From assembly GCF_030317205.1 (NCBI RefSeq), contig NZ_JASZYB010000002.1:424501-488500 (forward strand): a stretch of 64,000 nt of DNA, read 5' to 3'. The translations under genes were made by a program, and so were the position numbers. Below are positions 44,405 to 54,125 of this stretch, one piece after another. Within the stretch, counting starts at the first letter, position 1. Each line of letters opens with the position of its first letter. The DNA is from Variovorax sp. J2L1-78 (GTDB taxonomy: Bacteria; Pseudomonadota; Gammaproteobacteria; Burkholderiales; Burkholderiaceae_C). The notes under the pieces were generated by a model, which saw nothing but the letters and a program-made list of their open reading frames with translations, had not been told where the DNA came from and made no database searches.

Positions 44405-45634
44405 TCAGGCCGCCGTCAGCGCCGCGTCCAGCAGCTCGATCCAATGCCGCACCGGCGTGGCGCTGCCGCTCTGCAGATGCGTGATGCAGCCGATGTTGGC
44501 CGAGACGATGGTGGTCGGCTGCAGCTGGTTCAGATGCCCCAGCTTGCGGTCGCGCAGCGGGTAGGCCAGCTCGGGCTGCAGCACCGAATACGTCCCGGCC
44601 GAGCCGCAGCACAAATGAGCTTCGCTCTTCGCGACCTGCATGTCGAAGCCCAGCGCGCGCAGGTTCACCTCGACGCCGCCGCGCAGCTTCTGGCCGTGCT
44701 GCAGCGTGCACGGCGGGTGGTAGGCCACCACGCCGGCCGGTGCCCTGACGCGCGGCTTGAGCGTGGGCACCAAGTCGGGCAGCAGCTCGCTCAGGTCGCG
44801 CGTCAGCGCGCTGATGCGTTCGGCCTTCAGCGCGTAGGCCGGGTCGTCCTTGAAGAGGTGGCCGTAGTCACGCACCGTGACGCCGCAGCCGGAAGCGTTC
44901 ATCACGATGGCTTCCACGTCGTCGCGCTCGGCATGCGGCCACCACGCATCGATGTTGGCGCGCATGTGCGCCTTGCCGCCTTCGTGGTCGTTGAGGTGGA
45001 ACTTCACCGCGCCGCAGCAGCCGGCTTCCGGCGCGACCACGGTCTGGATGCCCGCGGCGTCCAGCACCCGCGCGGTCGCGCTGTTGATGTTGGGCATCAT
45101 CGACGGCTGCACGCAGCCCGCGAGCATCAGCACCTTGCGCGCGTGCGTGCGCGTCGGCCAGGCGCCGGCGTCCTGCCGGGCCGGCACCTTGGCGCGCAGC
45201 TTCTCGGGCAGCAGGCCGCGCACCGACTGGCCGAGCTTCATCGCCGGCGCGAAGAGCGGCGAGGTCAGGCCTTCCTTCAGCAGCCAGCGCGTGGCCGATT
45301 CCATCGCCGGGCGCGGCACCTTCTCGTCGACGATCCGGCGGCCGATGTCGACCAGGTGGCCGTACTGCACGCCGCTCGGGCAGGTGGTCTCGCAGTTGCG
45401 GCAGGTCAGGCAGCGGTCCAGGTGCAGCTGCGTGGCGCGCGTGGGCGGCTGGCCCTCGAGCACCTGCTTCATCAGGTAGATGCGGCCGCGCGGGCCGTCG
45501 AGCTCGTCGCCGAGGAGCTGGTAGGTGGGGCAGGTGGCGGTGCAGAAGCCGCAGTGCACGCACTTGCGCAGGATGGCTTCGGCTTCGCGGCCGTCCGCCG
45601 TGCCCTGGAATTCGGGGGCCAGTTGGGTTTGCAT
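44405..45634 (-). CDS. glcF: glycolate oxidase iron-sulfur subunit
   Basis: GlcF carries electrons from the flavin subunits of glycolate oxidase. The 409-residue protein has two 4Fe-4S motifs (CVHCGFCTATCP at about 19-30 and CLTCRNCETTCP at about 71-82). Two CCG-type domains follow (EAGCCGAVKFHLNDHEGG and HLCCGSAGTYSVLQPEL). It lies downstream of glcE on the same strand with a YoaK-like gene between. No glcD is in the window, so the catalytic subunit must be encoded elsewhere. Confidence 0.93.
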   Translation of the reverse strand: MQTQLAPEFQGTADGREAEAILRKCVHCGFCTATCPTYQLLGDELDGPRGRIYLMKQVLEGQPPTRATQLHLDRCLTCRNCETTCPSGVQYGHLVDIGRRIVDEKVPRPAMESATRWLLKEGLTSPLFAPAMKLGQSVRGLLPEKLRAKVPARQDAGAWPTRTHARKVLMLAGCVQPSMMPNINSATARVLDAAGIQTVVAPEAGCCGAVKFHLNDHEGGKAHMRANIDAWWPHAERDDVEAIVMNASGCGVTVRDYGHLFKDDPAYALKAERISALTRDLSELLPDLVPTLKPRVRAPAGVVAYHPPCTLQHGQKLRGGVEVNLRALGFDMQVAKSEAHLCCGSAGTYSVLQPELAYPLRDRKLGHLNQLQPTTIVSANIGCITHLQSGSATPVRHWIELLDAALTAA

Positions 45635-45670
45635 CGTGGGTTGTCTCGTTCTGCGTCGATTGTGAGCGCC

Positions 45671-46477
45671 CTACGGGCCGGACGGTGGCGCGCGTCGTCC
45701 GAAGCGCCGCACGGCTGAGCCGAGCAGCAGTTGCAGGTAGACCGAACGCCGCAGGTCCCGCCGGAAGGGCGGCAGCGACAGCGCCAGCAACAGCGCGGCC
45801 AGCGGCACCACCCAGACGAAGCCGATGTACTTGAAACCGGTGGCGCCGACGATGCCGCCGACGATGAACATGCCGATCAGCCCTCCGTAGAAGCGCAGCG
45901 CCACGCGGTTGGCGCGCACCCGCTGTTCCGGGGGGGTCAGACGATGGTTGCGATAGACGAGCCGGCCGAGCTCGAGGCCCAGGTCGGTGACGTGCCCCGT
46001 CATGTGCGTGGTGCGCATCTTGCCGTGCGACATCGCCGAGCTCAGCCCGTTCTGCAAGCCCATGATGTACGACAGCAGCAGGACGGTGAGCGGCACCGCG
46101 AACGGCGTCGGCCAGGTAAGCGTGATGGCGCCGAGCAGGCCGAAGACCAGCAGCAGCGCGGCCTCGAGCATCAGCGGCAGCGCGAAGGCGCTGCGCAGAT
46201 GGTGGCGCTGGGCCCAGTGCACGATCACGGCCGTCGTGGCCGCACCGGCGATGAACGCCAGCAACGCGCCCAGCGCACCGAGCAGCAGCGCCACGTTGCC
46301 CAGCACCAGCCCGTCGGCCACCTGCGAGGCAAAGCCCGACATGTGCGAGGTGTACATGTGCACCACCAGCAGCCCCCCCGCATTCACCGCCCCGGCATTG
46401 AAGGCCAGCAGCAGGCCGAAGATCCGGTCGACCGAGGCGGTCCGATGCTGGCCGGTGAGATGGAGCAGGCGGCGCAT
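45671..46477 (-). CDS. YoaK/DUF1275-family membrane protein
   Basis: This 268-residue protein has about six hydrophobic segments. The DUF1275 pattern is visible as NAGAVNAGGLLVVHMYTSHMSG at the first helix and LQNGLSSAMSHGKMRTTHMTG in the middle. Family members are uncharacterised membrane proteins. It is placed between glcE (21 bp upstream) and glcF (36 bp downstream) and so is probably cotranscribed, which could point to a role in glycolate or a related transport step. Confidence 0.85.
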   Translation of the reverse strand: MRRLLHLTGQHRTASVDRIFGLLLAFNAGAVNAGGLLVVHMYTSHMSGFASQVADGLVLGNVALLLGALGALLAFIAGAATTAVIVHWAQRHHLRSAFALPLMLEAALLLVFGLLGAITLTWPTPFAVPLTVLLLSYIMGLQNGLSSAMSHGKMRTTHMTGHVTDLGLELGRLVYRNHRLTPPEQRVRANRVALRFYGGLIGMFIVGGIVGATGFKYIGFVWVVPLAALLLALSLPPFRRDLRRSVYLQLLLGSAVRRFGRRAPPSGP

Positions 46478-46498
46478 GGCGGCGGTGTGGGGCTCCGG

Positions 46499-47599
46499 CT
46501 AGCCGAGCGCGGGCTCGGCGCGGTAGAGGCGGCCGCGGTTGAAGATGCCGGCCGGGTCGAACTCGCGCTGCAGCGCATGGTGGATGCGCGCGAGCGGCGG
46601 CGTGAGCGCATCGAAGCGCGGCACCGCCGCGTCGTGCTGCGCCGCACGGAACAGCGTGGCATGGCCGCCGGCGGCCCGCGCCGCCGCACGCAGTCGCGCG
46701 CCTTCACCGACCGGCGCGAAGTACCAGCGCTGGCCGCCGTGCCACTCGACGAGCGGGGGGCTACCCAGCGCCAGCACCGGCGTGCTCTGCGGCACCGAGA
46801 GGCGCCAGAGGTCGTGGCCCGCCGGGGCGTCGGCGAACCAGGGCAGGCGCTGGTCGCGGCAGGCATTCCAGTCGGCCTGCACGTCGCCCTGCCGTTCGCC
46901 GCCCAGGTGCGCGCAGGCGGCGTCGACCGCCGCCACGGCGCCGCTGAGGCGCAGGTACAGCACGCCGTCACCGGCCTCGGACACCCAGCAGCTCGCGTTG
47001 AGCGGCAGCGGCCGCCCGCCCCACCCATTGAGCAGTTCGAGCGCCTCGGCCTGCCCGCATTCGAAGCGCAGCGTGGCCTCGGCCGGCGGCACCGGCAGCA
47101 CCTTGAGGCTCACCTCGGTGATCAGGCCCAGCACGCCCAGCGATCCGGCCAGCACGCGCGAGACGTCGTAGCCTGCGACGTTCTTCATCACCTGGCCGCC
47201 GAAGCTCAGCAGCTCGCCGCGGCCGTTGATGAGCGTCGCGCCCAGCACGTAGTCGCGCACCGCGCCGACGCTGGCGCGCGCCGGGCCCGAGAGGCCAGCG
47301 GCGACCATGCCGCCTACGGTGCCGCCTTCGGAAAAATGCGGCGGCTCGAAGGGCAGGCACTGGCCCTTCTCGGCCAGCACGGCTTCAAGTTCGGCCAGCG
47401 GCGTGCCGGCCCGCGCCGTCACCACCAGTTCGCTCGGCTCGTAGCTCGTGATGCCCGACAACGCCCGGGTATCGAGCAGATCGCCGTCGACCGGCTCGCC
47501 ATAGAAGTCCTTGGAGCCACCGCCCCGGATGCGCAGCGGGGTGCCGGCGGCGGTGGCGGCGCGAATGCGCTCCGCGATGGCGTGAAGCTCGGGGTTCAT
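46499..47599 (-). CDS. glcE: glycolate oxidase FAD-binding subunit
   Basis: This 366-residue FAD_binding_4 protein is the GlcE subunit. The PP-loop region reads RIRGGGSKDFYGEP (23-36) and EGGTVGGMVAAGLSGPARAS is the FAD-binding Gly-rich segment. The C-terminus ends FDPAGIFNRGRLY, typical of the family. The ATG at 47597-47599 matches GlcE starts. The usual upstream partner glcD is replaced by an SMP-30-like gene 55 bp away. Confidence 0.92.
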   Translation of the reverse strand: MNPELHAIAERIRAATAAGTPLRIRGGGSKDFYGEPVDGDLLDTRALSGITSYEPSELVVTARAGTPLAELEAVLAEKGQCLPFEPPHFSEGGTVGGMVAAGLSGPARASVGAVRDYVLGATLINGRGELLSFGGQVMKNVAGYDVSRVLAGSLGVLGLITEVSLKVLPVPPAEATLRFECGQAEALELLNGWGGRPLPLNASCWVSEAGDGVLYLRLSGAVAAVDAACAHLGGERQGDVQADWNACRDQRLPWFADAPAGHDLWRLSVPQSTPVLALGSPPLVEWHGGQRWYFAPVGEGARLRAAARAAGGHATLFRAAQHDAAVPRFDALTPPLARIHHALQREFDPAGIFNRGRLYRAEPALG

Positions 47600-47654
47600 G
47601 CGGTCGATGGTACTGCCGTGCTGCCCGCTGCCGGCCGGCATCCGTCCTCGAAGA

Positions 47655-48578
47655 TCAGTCCTCGAAGAAATGGACCGGCAGGCCGGCCGTCGCCACGCGG
47701 GTGCTGAACACGCTGCCGGAATGCGGCAGGCGCGCGCGCTCTGCGTCGCTGCGGCCCTTGACCGCCGTGGTGACGAAGAGCGTGCGCAGGTCGGCCCCGC
47801 CGAAGCAGGGCATCGTCGGGCACTGGGCGGGCAGCACCAAGGCCTCGACCCGTGCGCCCGACGGATCGAAGCGCAACACCTGCGCCCCTTCGAACATCGC
47901 CACCCAGTAGTGGCCGTCGGACGACAAGGTGGCACCGTCGGGCCGGCCGTCGTAGCGCAGGCCGGACTCGGGCGTCCAGCCCGCCGGCTTGGGGTCGAAG
48001 CGCACGAAGACCCGTTCGCCCAAGAGCGCGTTGGCCGCCGCATCCCAGTCCCAGGCGCGCACCGCATGCGCGGCGGTGTCGGCCCAGTAGAGCGTGCGGG
48101 CATCGGTCGAGAAGGCCAGGCCGTTGGCGGTCGTGGCCTCGTTCGCCATCTGCGTGAAGACGGGCGACCGCCCGCCGCGCGCATCGAGGCAGAAGAGCGC
48201 CGCGTTGGCGCGGTCCTTCGCTTCGTTGATCGTGCCGGCCCAGAAGCGGCCCTGCGCGTCGCACTTGCCGTCGTTGAAGCGCATGGTCCGCGTGTCGTGG
48301 TCGGCGCGCACGAGCAACTGCAGCTCGCCTCCCCATGCGCGGGCGCGGTAGATGCCGTCGCGCAGCGCCAGCACCAGGCCGCCGCTGCGTGCGGGGGCCA
48401 TGCAGCCGGGCTCGCTGGGCAGTGGCCAGCGTTCGATGCGCATCGCGCTGCCGTCGCCGCGGGTGCGCAGCACGGTGCGCGCCGGGATGTCCAGCCAGTA
48501 GAGGGCCTGTTCGTCCGGATGCCAGAACGGCGATTCGCCGAGCTCGCACACGCTGTCGTCGAGGGGAGTCCAGTTCAT
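47655..48578 (-). CDS. SMP-30/gluconolactonase-type protein
   Basis: This 307-residue six-bladed propeller begins with a blade carrying CELGESPFWHPDEQALYWLDI, the SMP-30 hallmark with its metal-binding Glu. RFNDGKCDAQGRFWAGT and SGLRYDGRPDGATLSSDGHYW supply further ligands. Such enzymes hydrolyse sugar lactones. It is upstream of glcE and downstream of the amt terminator, so it likely has its own promoter. The substrate is unknown. Confidence 0.88.
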   Translation of the reverse strand: MNWTPLDDSVCELGESPFWHPDEQALYWLDIPARTVLRTRGDGSAMRIERWPLPSEPGCMAPARSGGLVLALRDGIYRARAWGGELQLLVRADHDTRTMRFNDGKCDAQGRFWAGTINEAKDRANAALFCLDARGGRSPVFTQMANEATTANGLAFSTDARTLYWADTAAHAVRAWDWDAAANALLGERVFVRFDPKPAGWTPESGLRYDGRPDGATLSSDGHYWVAMFEGAQVLRFDPSGARVEALVLPAQCPTMPCFGGADLRTLFVTTAVKGRSDAERARLPHSGSVFSTRVATAGLPVHFFED

Positions 48579-48624
48579 GCGGCCATTGTGGGGCGCGGCC
48601 GTGGCCCGGCCCACACGCCGAGGA

Positions 48625-48661
48625 CAAAAAAAAGCCCGCGGCGCCAAAGCGCTGCGGGCTG
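48625..48661 (-). terminator. intrinsic terminator of torF-glnK-amt
   Basis: A 12-bp stem with one G-T pair (AGCCCGCGGCGC / GCGCTGCGGGCT, 48633-48660) is followed on the minus strand by an eight-base T-run. It lies about 90 bp past the amt stop and closes that operon. Confidence 0.9.
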
Positions 48662-48748
48662 AACATCCAAAGGAGACTCTCGCTGAAAACTCTTTGAAGA
48701 TTCTTTGACGAAGCGGCCGCTGCGGGTTGCAACGGCCGCTTCGGACGA

Positions 48749-50305
48749 TCAACGGTTGTAGGCGGTTTCGCCGTGGGCGGAGATGTCGAGGCCTTCGCGC
48801 TCTTCTTCTTCCGTCACACGCAGGCCCACCGTCAGATCGGCGATCTTGAAGGCGATGAAGGACACCACGCCCGACCACACGATGGTCAGCAGCACGCCCT
48901 TGAGCTGGATCCAGACCTGGGCGCCGATGCCGTTGGACGTGACCGATGCCGTGACCCAGTCGCCGACCAGGCCCGGGCCGCCGAGGGCCTGCGTGTTGAA
49001 CACGCCGGTCAGCAGCGCACCGACGATACCGCCGACACCGTGCACGCCGAACACGTCCAGCGAGTCGTCCGCACCCAGCAGCTTCTTGAGACCATTGACG
49101 CCCCACAGGCAGGCGAAGCCGGCGATGAAGCCGATGATGATCGCGCCCATCAGGCCGACGTTGCCGGCGGCCGGGGTGATGGCCACGAGGCCGGCGACGG
49201 CGCCCGACGCTGCACCCAGCATCGAGGCCTTGCCGCGCATCATCGCTTCACCGATGCACCAGGCGAGCACCGCCGCTGCCGTGGCCGAGAAGGTGTTCAT
49301 GAAGGCGAGCACGGCGCTGGTGCCGGCTTCGAGGGCCGAACCGGCGTTGAAGCCGAACCAGCCCACCCACAGCAGCGAGGCACCGACCATCGTCAGCGTC
49401 AGCGAATGCGGCGTGAAGGCTTCCTTGCCGTAGCCGATGCGCTTGCCGATCACGTAGGCACCGACGAGGCCGGCAACGGCTGCGTTGATATGCACGACGG
49501 TACCGCCGGCGAAGTCGAGCGCGCCCCATTGCCAGATCAGACCGGCCTTGGCATTCATGCCGTCCACCACGTTGGCGGCAGTGTAGGCGTCAGGACCCAT
49601 CCAGAACCAGACCATGTGCGCCAGCGGCGCGTAGCTGAAGGTGAACCAGATGACCATGAACACCAGCACGCCCGCGAACTTGGCACGTTCGGCGAAGGCG
49701 CCGACGATCAGGCAGCAGGTGATGCCGGCGAAGGTGGCCTGGAAGGCGGCGAACAGCAGCTCGGGGATGTAGACGCCCTTGCTGAAGGTCGCGCCCGGCG
49801 CGAAGGTGCCGGTGGCCGCATCGAAGATGCCCTTCATGAAGAGCCGGTCGAAGCCGCCGATGAAGGCGTTCCCCTCGGTGAACGCCAGGCTGTAGCCGTA
49901 GATCAGCCAGAGCACCACGATCATCGAGAAGGTGACCATCACCTGCATGAGCACCGACAGCATGTTCTTGCTGCGGACCAGGCCGCCATAGAAGAGCGCC
50001 AGGCCGGGGATCGTCATCATGATGACGAGCAGCGTGGACAGCATCATCCAGCTGGTGTCACCCTTGTTGAACGACGGCGCGGCGGCGGGTGCGGCAGCAG
50101 CGTCGGCCGCGGGCGCGGCAGCAGCAGGGGCTGCGGCCGTCGCGGCGGCGGGCGCGGGGGCTGCCGCAGGCGTCGCGGCGGCGGGTGCGGAGGCCGACGT
50201 AGCGCCGGCTTCCTGGGCGTTCGGCGTGGGTGTCTGTGCGAAACCGGTCACCCCGGCAGTGAGCACGCTCAGGCCGAGCGCGAGTGAGACAAGCAGTTTT
50301 TTCAT
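48749..50305 (-). CDS. amt: ammonium transporter
   Basis: This 518-residue Amt channel moves ammonium across the inner membrane. It begins with a signal peptide (about 1-23), then an unusually long Ala/Pro-rich linker (about 24-78), then eleven membrane segments. Key Amt stretches are WMMLSTLLVIMMTIPGLALFYGG, the DFAGGTVVHINAAVAG helix with the pore histidine, and FGVHGVGGIVGALLTGVF with the second. glnK lies 30 bp upstream, and the PII protein is expected to gate the channel. Confidence 0.95.
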   Translation of the reverse strand: MKKLLVSLALGLSVLTAGVTGFAQTPTPNAQEAGATSASAPAAATPAAAPAPAAATAAAPAAAAPAADAAAAPAAAPSFNKGDTSWMMLSTLLVIMMTIPGLALFYGGLVRSKNMLSVLMQVMVTFSMIVVLWLIYGYSLAFTEGNAFIGGFDRLFMKGIFDAATGTFAPGATFSKGVYIPELLFAAFQATFAGITCCLIVGAFAERAKFAGVLVFMVIWFTFSYAPLAHMVWFWMGPDAYTAANVVDGMNAKAGLIWQWGALDFAGGTVVHINAAVAGLVGAYVIGKRIGYGKEAFTPHSLTLTMVGASLLWVGWFGFNAGSALEAGTSAVLAFMNTFSATAAAVLAWCIGEAMMRGKASMLGAASGAVAGLVAITPAAGNVGLMGAIIIGFIAGFACLWGVNGLKKLLGADDSLDVFGVHGVGGIVGALLTGVFNTQALGGPGLVGDWVTASVTSNGIGAQVWIQLKGVLLTIVWSGVVSFIAFKIADLTVGLRVTEEEEREGLDISAHGETAYNR

Positions 50306-50335
50306 GTCGATTGTTCTTTCGTGCCTCGATACGGG

Positions 50336-51474
<1,139 letters not shown>

Positions 51475-51521
51475 CGATTTGGCTCCTGTGCGGGAATTGA
51501 AGGTAGGGGGAAGCCTGTCAA

Positions 51522-51537
51522 AGCAGGGAGCGTGCCA
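51522..51537 (-). promoter_or_regulatory. sigma-54 promoter of torF-glnK-amt
   Basis: Read on the minus strand the site is TGGCACG-CTCC-CTGCT. The GG and GC pairs are separated by exactly ten bases, and only one base of the -12 box differs from the TTGC consensus. It sits about 48 bp upstream of the torF-like start, giving a leader of about 37 bases. Sigma-54 with NtrC control is the normal arrangement for glnK-amt. Confidence 0.8.
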
Positions 51538-51624
51538 AACTGCACGGGTCTTGGGCGCGAGAGTGATCACGTAAGCGCTGTCACGGCTTGAAACGTAGCC
51601 AAAATTGTTTCAAACCGCAGGTGC

Positions 51625-51638
51625 GCACCAATGTGAAC
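51625..51638 (-). promoter_or_regulatory. weak NtrC-like half site
   Basis: GCACCA is followed three bases later by TGAAC, a partial match to the NtrC palindrome. It lies about 90 bp from the sigma-54 promoter, close to a stronger site at 51664, as paired enhancer sites often do. Confidence 0.4.
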
Positions 51639-51663
51639 GTTGTCGCTCTGGACATACAAGATC

Positions 51664-51677
51664 GCACCATATTGGTG
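51664..51677 (-). promoter_or_regulatory. NtrC-type enhancer site
   Basis: GCACCATATTGGTG is a perfect core palindrome (CACCA-TAT-TGGTG) and a very good match to NtrC sites. It lies about 130 bp upstream of the sigma-54 promoter and only 13 bp before the divergent comM start, so it may also affect comM. Confidence 0.7.
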
Positions 51678-51689
51678 AAAGGGAGAAGA

Positions 51690-53219
51690 ATGAGTCTGTC
51701 TTTGGTGCAAAGCCGCGCCCTGCTCGGGCTCGAAGCGACCGCTGTCACGGTCGAAGTGCACCTGGCGAACGGTCTGCCCAGCTTCACGCTGGTGGGTCTG
51801 GCCGACGTGGAGGTCAAGGAAGCCCGCGAGCGCGTGCGCTCGGCGATCCACAACGCCGGGCTGGAATTCCCCAGCAACAAGCGCATCACCGTCAACCTCG
51901 CGCCGGCCGATCTGCCGAAGGATTCCGGCCGTTTCGACCTGCCGATCGCCCTGGGCATCCTCGCCGCCAGCGGCCAGATCGACCCCGAGCGGCTGGCCGG
52001 TCACGAGTTCGCAGGTGAGCTCTCACTCTCCGGCCATCTTCGGCCTGTGCGTGGTGCGCTCGCGATGGCGCTTGCGCTGCACACGCGCGGCGTGGCGACG
52101 CGGCTGGTGCTGCCGACCGACAGCGCGCAGGAGGCCGCGCTGGTGCCCGACGCGGTGGTGTATGGCGCGCAGCACCTGCTCGACGTGGTCGGGCAGTTCC
52201 TGCACCAGCCGGCGGGCACACCCGAAACGCCGCCGGCCGCAGGCTGGGCCCGTGTGACGCCCAGTCCGGCCGCGGCCGCTACGCCCTACGCCGACCTGGC
52301 CGACGTGAAGGGCCACGCCGGCATCAAGCGCGCGCTGGAGATCGCGGCCGCCGGCCAGCACGGGCTCTTGATGGTCGGCCCGCCGGGCTCGGGCAAGTCG
52401 ATGCTGGCCCAGCGCTTCGCCGGGTTGCTCCCGCCGATGACGGTCGAGGAAGCGCTCGAGAGCGCCGCCATCGCCAGCCTGGGCGGGCGCTTCACCGTCG
52501 ATGCATGGATGCGCCGGCCGACCGCGGCGCCGCACCACACCGCCAGCGCGGTGGCGCTGGTCGGGGGCGGCTCGCCGCCGCGGCCGGGCGAAATCTCGCT
52601 GGCGCATCGAGGCGTCCTCTTCCTCGACGAATTCCCCGAGTTCGCCCGCGCCGCCCTCGAAGCCCTGCGCGAGCCGCTCGAGACCGGCACGATCACCATC
52701 TCGCGCGCGGCTCGCCGGGCCGAATTCCCCGCGCGCTTCCAGCTCATCGCGGCCATGAACCCGTGCCCGTGTGGTCACCTCGGCTCCGCGCTCAAGGCCT
52801 GCCGCTGCACGCCGGAGCAAGTGGCGCGTTACCAAGGCAAGCTCAGCGGCCCGCTGCTCGACCGCATCGACCTGCACGTGGAGGTGCCGGCGATCGCACC
52901 GCGGCAACTGCTCGACGCCGCCCCGGGGGAATCGACCGCCGACATCCGTGCGCGCGTCGTCGCCGCCCGCGAACGCGCCATCGCCCGCCAGGGCATGCCG
53001 AACCAAGCGCTGGCAGGTGCGGCGATCGACCGCCATGCCGCGCTGGCGCCGGCCGCGCTCGGCTTTCTGCACACCGCGGCCGCGCGGCTGGGCTGGTCGG
53101 CACGCAGCACACACCGTGCGCTCAAGGTGGCGCGCACCATTGCCGACCTGGCGGCCACCGAAACCGTGCAGCAGCCGCACGTGGCCGAGGCGGTGCAGTA
53201 CCGGCGCGCGCTGCGCTGA
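51690..53219 (+). CDS. comM: ComM-type Mg-chelatase-like ATPase
   Basis: ComM is a hexameric helicase that promotes branch migration during natural transformation. The 509-residue protein has a Lon-like N-domain (SLVQSRALLGLEATAVTVEV), Walker A GPPGSGKS, Walker B LFLDEFPEF and a Mg_chelatase_C end with RYQGKLSGPLLDRIDLHVEV. The frame is open upstream, but the ATG at 51690 gives the conserved MSLSLVQSRAL start and follows GGGAGAAG. Confidence 0.93.
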   Translation: MSLSLVQSRALLGLEATAVTVEVHLANGLPSFTLVGLADVEVKEARERVRSAIHNAGLEFPSNKRITVNLAPADLPKDSGRFDLPIALGILAASGQIDPERLAGHEFAGELSLSGHLRPVRGALAMALALHTRGVATRLVLPTDSAQEAALVPDAVVYGAQHLLDVVGQFLHQPAGTPETPPAAGWARVTPSPAAAATPYADLADVKGHAGIKRALEIAAAGQHGLLMVGPPGSGKSMLAQRFAGLLPPMTVEEALESAAIASLGGRFTVDAWMRRPTAAPHHTASAVALVGGGSPPRPGEISLAHRGVLFLDEFPEFARAALEALREPLETGTITISRAARRAEFPARFQLIAAMNPCPCGHLGSALKACRCTPEQVARYQGKLSGPLLDRIDLHVEVPAIAPRQLLDAAPGESTADIRARVVAARERAIARQGMPNQALAGAAIDRHAALAPAALGFLHTAAARLGWSARSTHRALKVARTIADLAATETVQQPHVAEAVQYRRALR

Positions 53220-53357
53220 ACGGGTTCCCTGCCACTGTTGGCTTTTCGGCGAACACTGCATTCGCAAAGCAACCGCGCCTGCAACGACCGGCTGCGCGAC
53301 CATCGCGCCATGGCAGCGCACCGGGCGCGGTCAATCCCTCAAACCCAGGAGAACCCC

Positions 53358-54113
53358 ATGAGCACCCCCCTCGATCGCAAGATCGCCTTCATCACCGGCG
53401 GCAACCGCGGCATCGGCTTCGAAACCGCGCGCCAGCTCGGCGCGCTCGGCATCCTGCCGGTGATCGGCGCCCGCAGCGCCGAAGCCGGCCGCGACGCCGT
53501 CGCCCAGCTGCGCGAGGAAGGCATCGAGGCCGAATCGATCGTCTTCGACGTGACCGACGACGCCGACCACCGCCGCGCCTTCGATTTCTTCCAGAAGAAG
53601 GCCGGGCGCCTCGACATCCTGATCAACAACGCCGGCGTCTACCTCGAAGGCGAGCCCGGCGGCGCGCCGCGCTACCTGCCCTCGACGGTGCCCGACAAGG
53701 TGCTGCGCGCGACCTTCGACGCCAACCTGTTCGCGCCCATCGCCGTCACGCAGGCGCTGCTGCCGCTGCTGCGCCTGGCGCCGGCCGGCCGCATCGTCAA
53801 CCTGTCGAGCATCCTCGGTTCGCTGACGCTGCACAGCGACCCCGCCTCACCGATCTACGATGCGAAGGCGACCGCTTACGACGCCTCCAAGACGGCCCTC
53901 AACGCCTACACGGTGCACCTGGCCTACGAGCTCAAGGGCAGCACCACCAAAGTCAATTCGGCCCACCCCGGATGGGTGCAGACCGCCATGGGCGGCAGCA
54001 ATGCGCCGATGAACGTGGTCGACGGCGCCAAGACCAGCGTGCAGCTGGCGACGCTGCCGGCCGATGGCCCCAGCGGTGGCTTCTTCCATCTGGGCGACCC
54101 GCTGCCCTGGTGA
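53358..54113 (+). CDS. short-chain dehydrogenase/reductase
   Basis: This 251-residue SDR has the NADP motif TGGNRGIGFETA (13-24), NNAGVY, the catalytic serine in VNLSSIL and the Y-x-x-x-K as YDASK. A short insertion lies between NNAG and the serine. It resembles plant/bacterial carbonyl-reductase-like SDRs. The ATG at 53358 has an AGGAGA ribosome site. It is convergent with an FAH-family gene. The substrate is unknown. Confidence 0.9.
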   Translation: MSTPLDRKIAFITGGNRGIGFETARQLGALGILPVIGARSAEAGRDAVAQLREEGIEAESIVFDVTDDADHRRAFDFFQKKAGRLDILINNAGVYLEGEPGGAPRYLPSTVPDKVLRATFDANLFAPIAVTQALLPLLRLAPAGRIVNLSSILGSLTLHSDPASPIYDAKATAYDASKTALNAYTVHLAYELKGSTTKVNSAHPGWVQTAMGGSNAPMNVVDGAKTSVQLATLPADGPSGGFFHLGDPLPW

Positions 54114-54125
54114 GAACGTTCGGGC

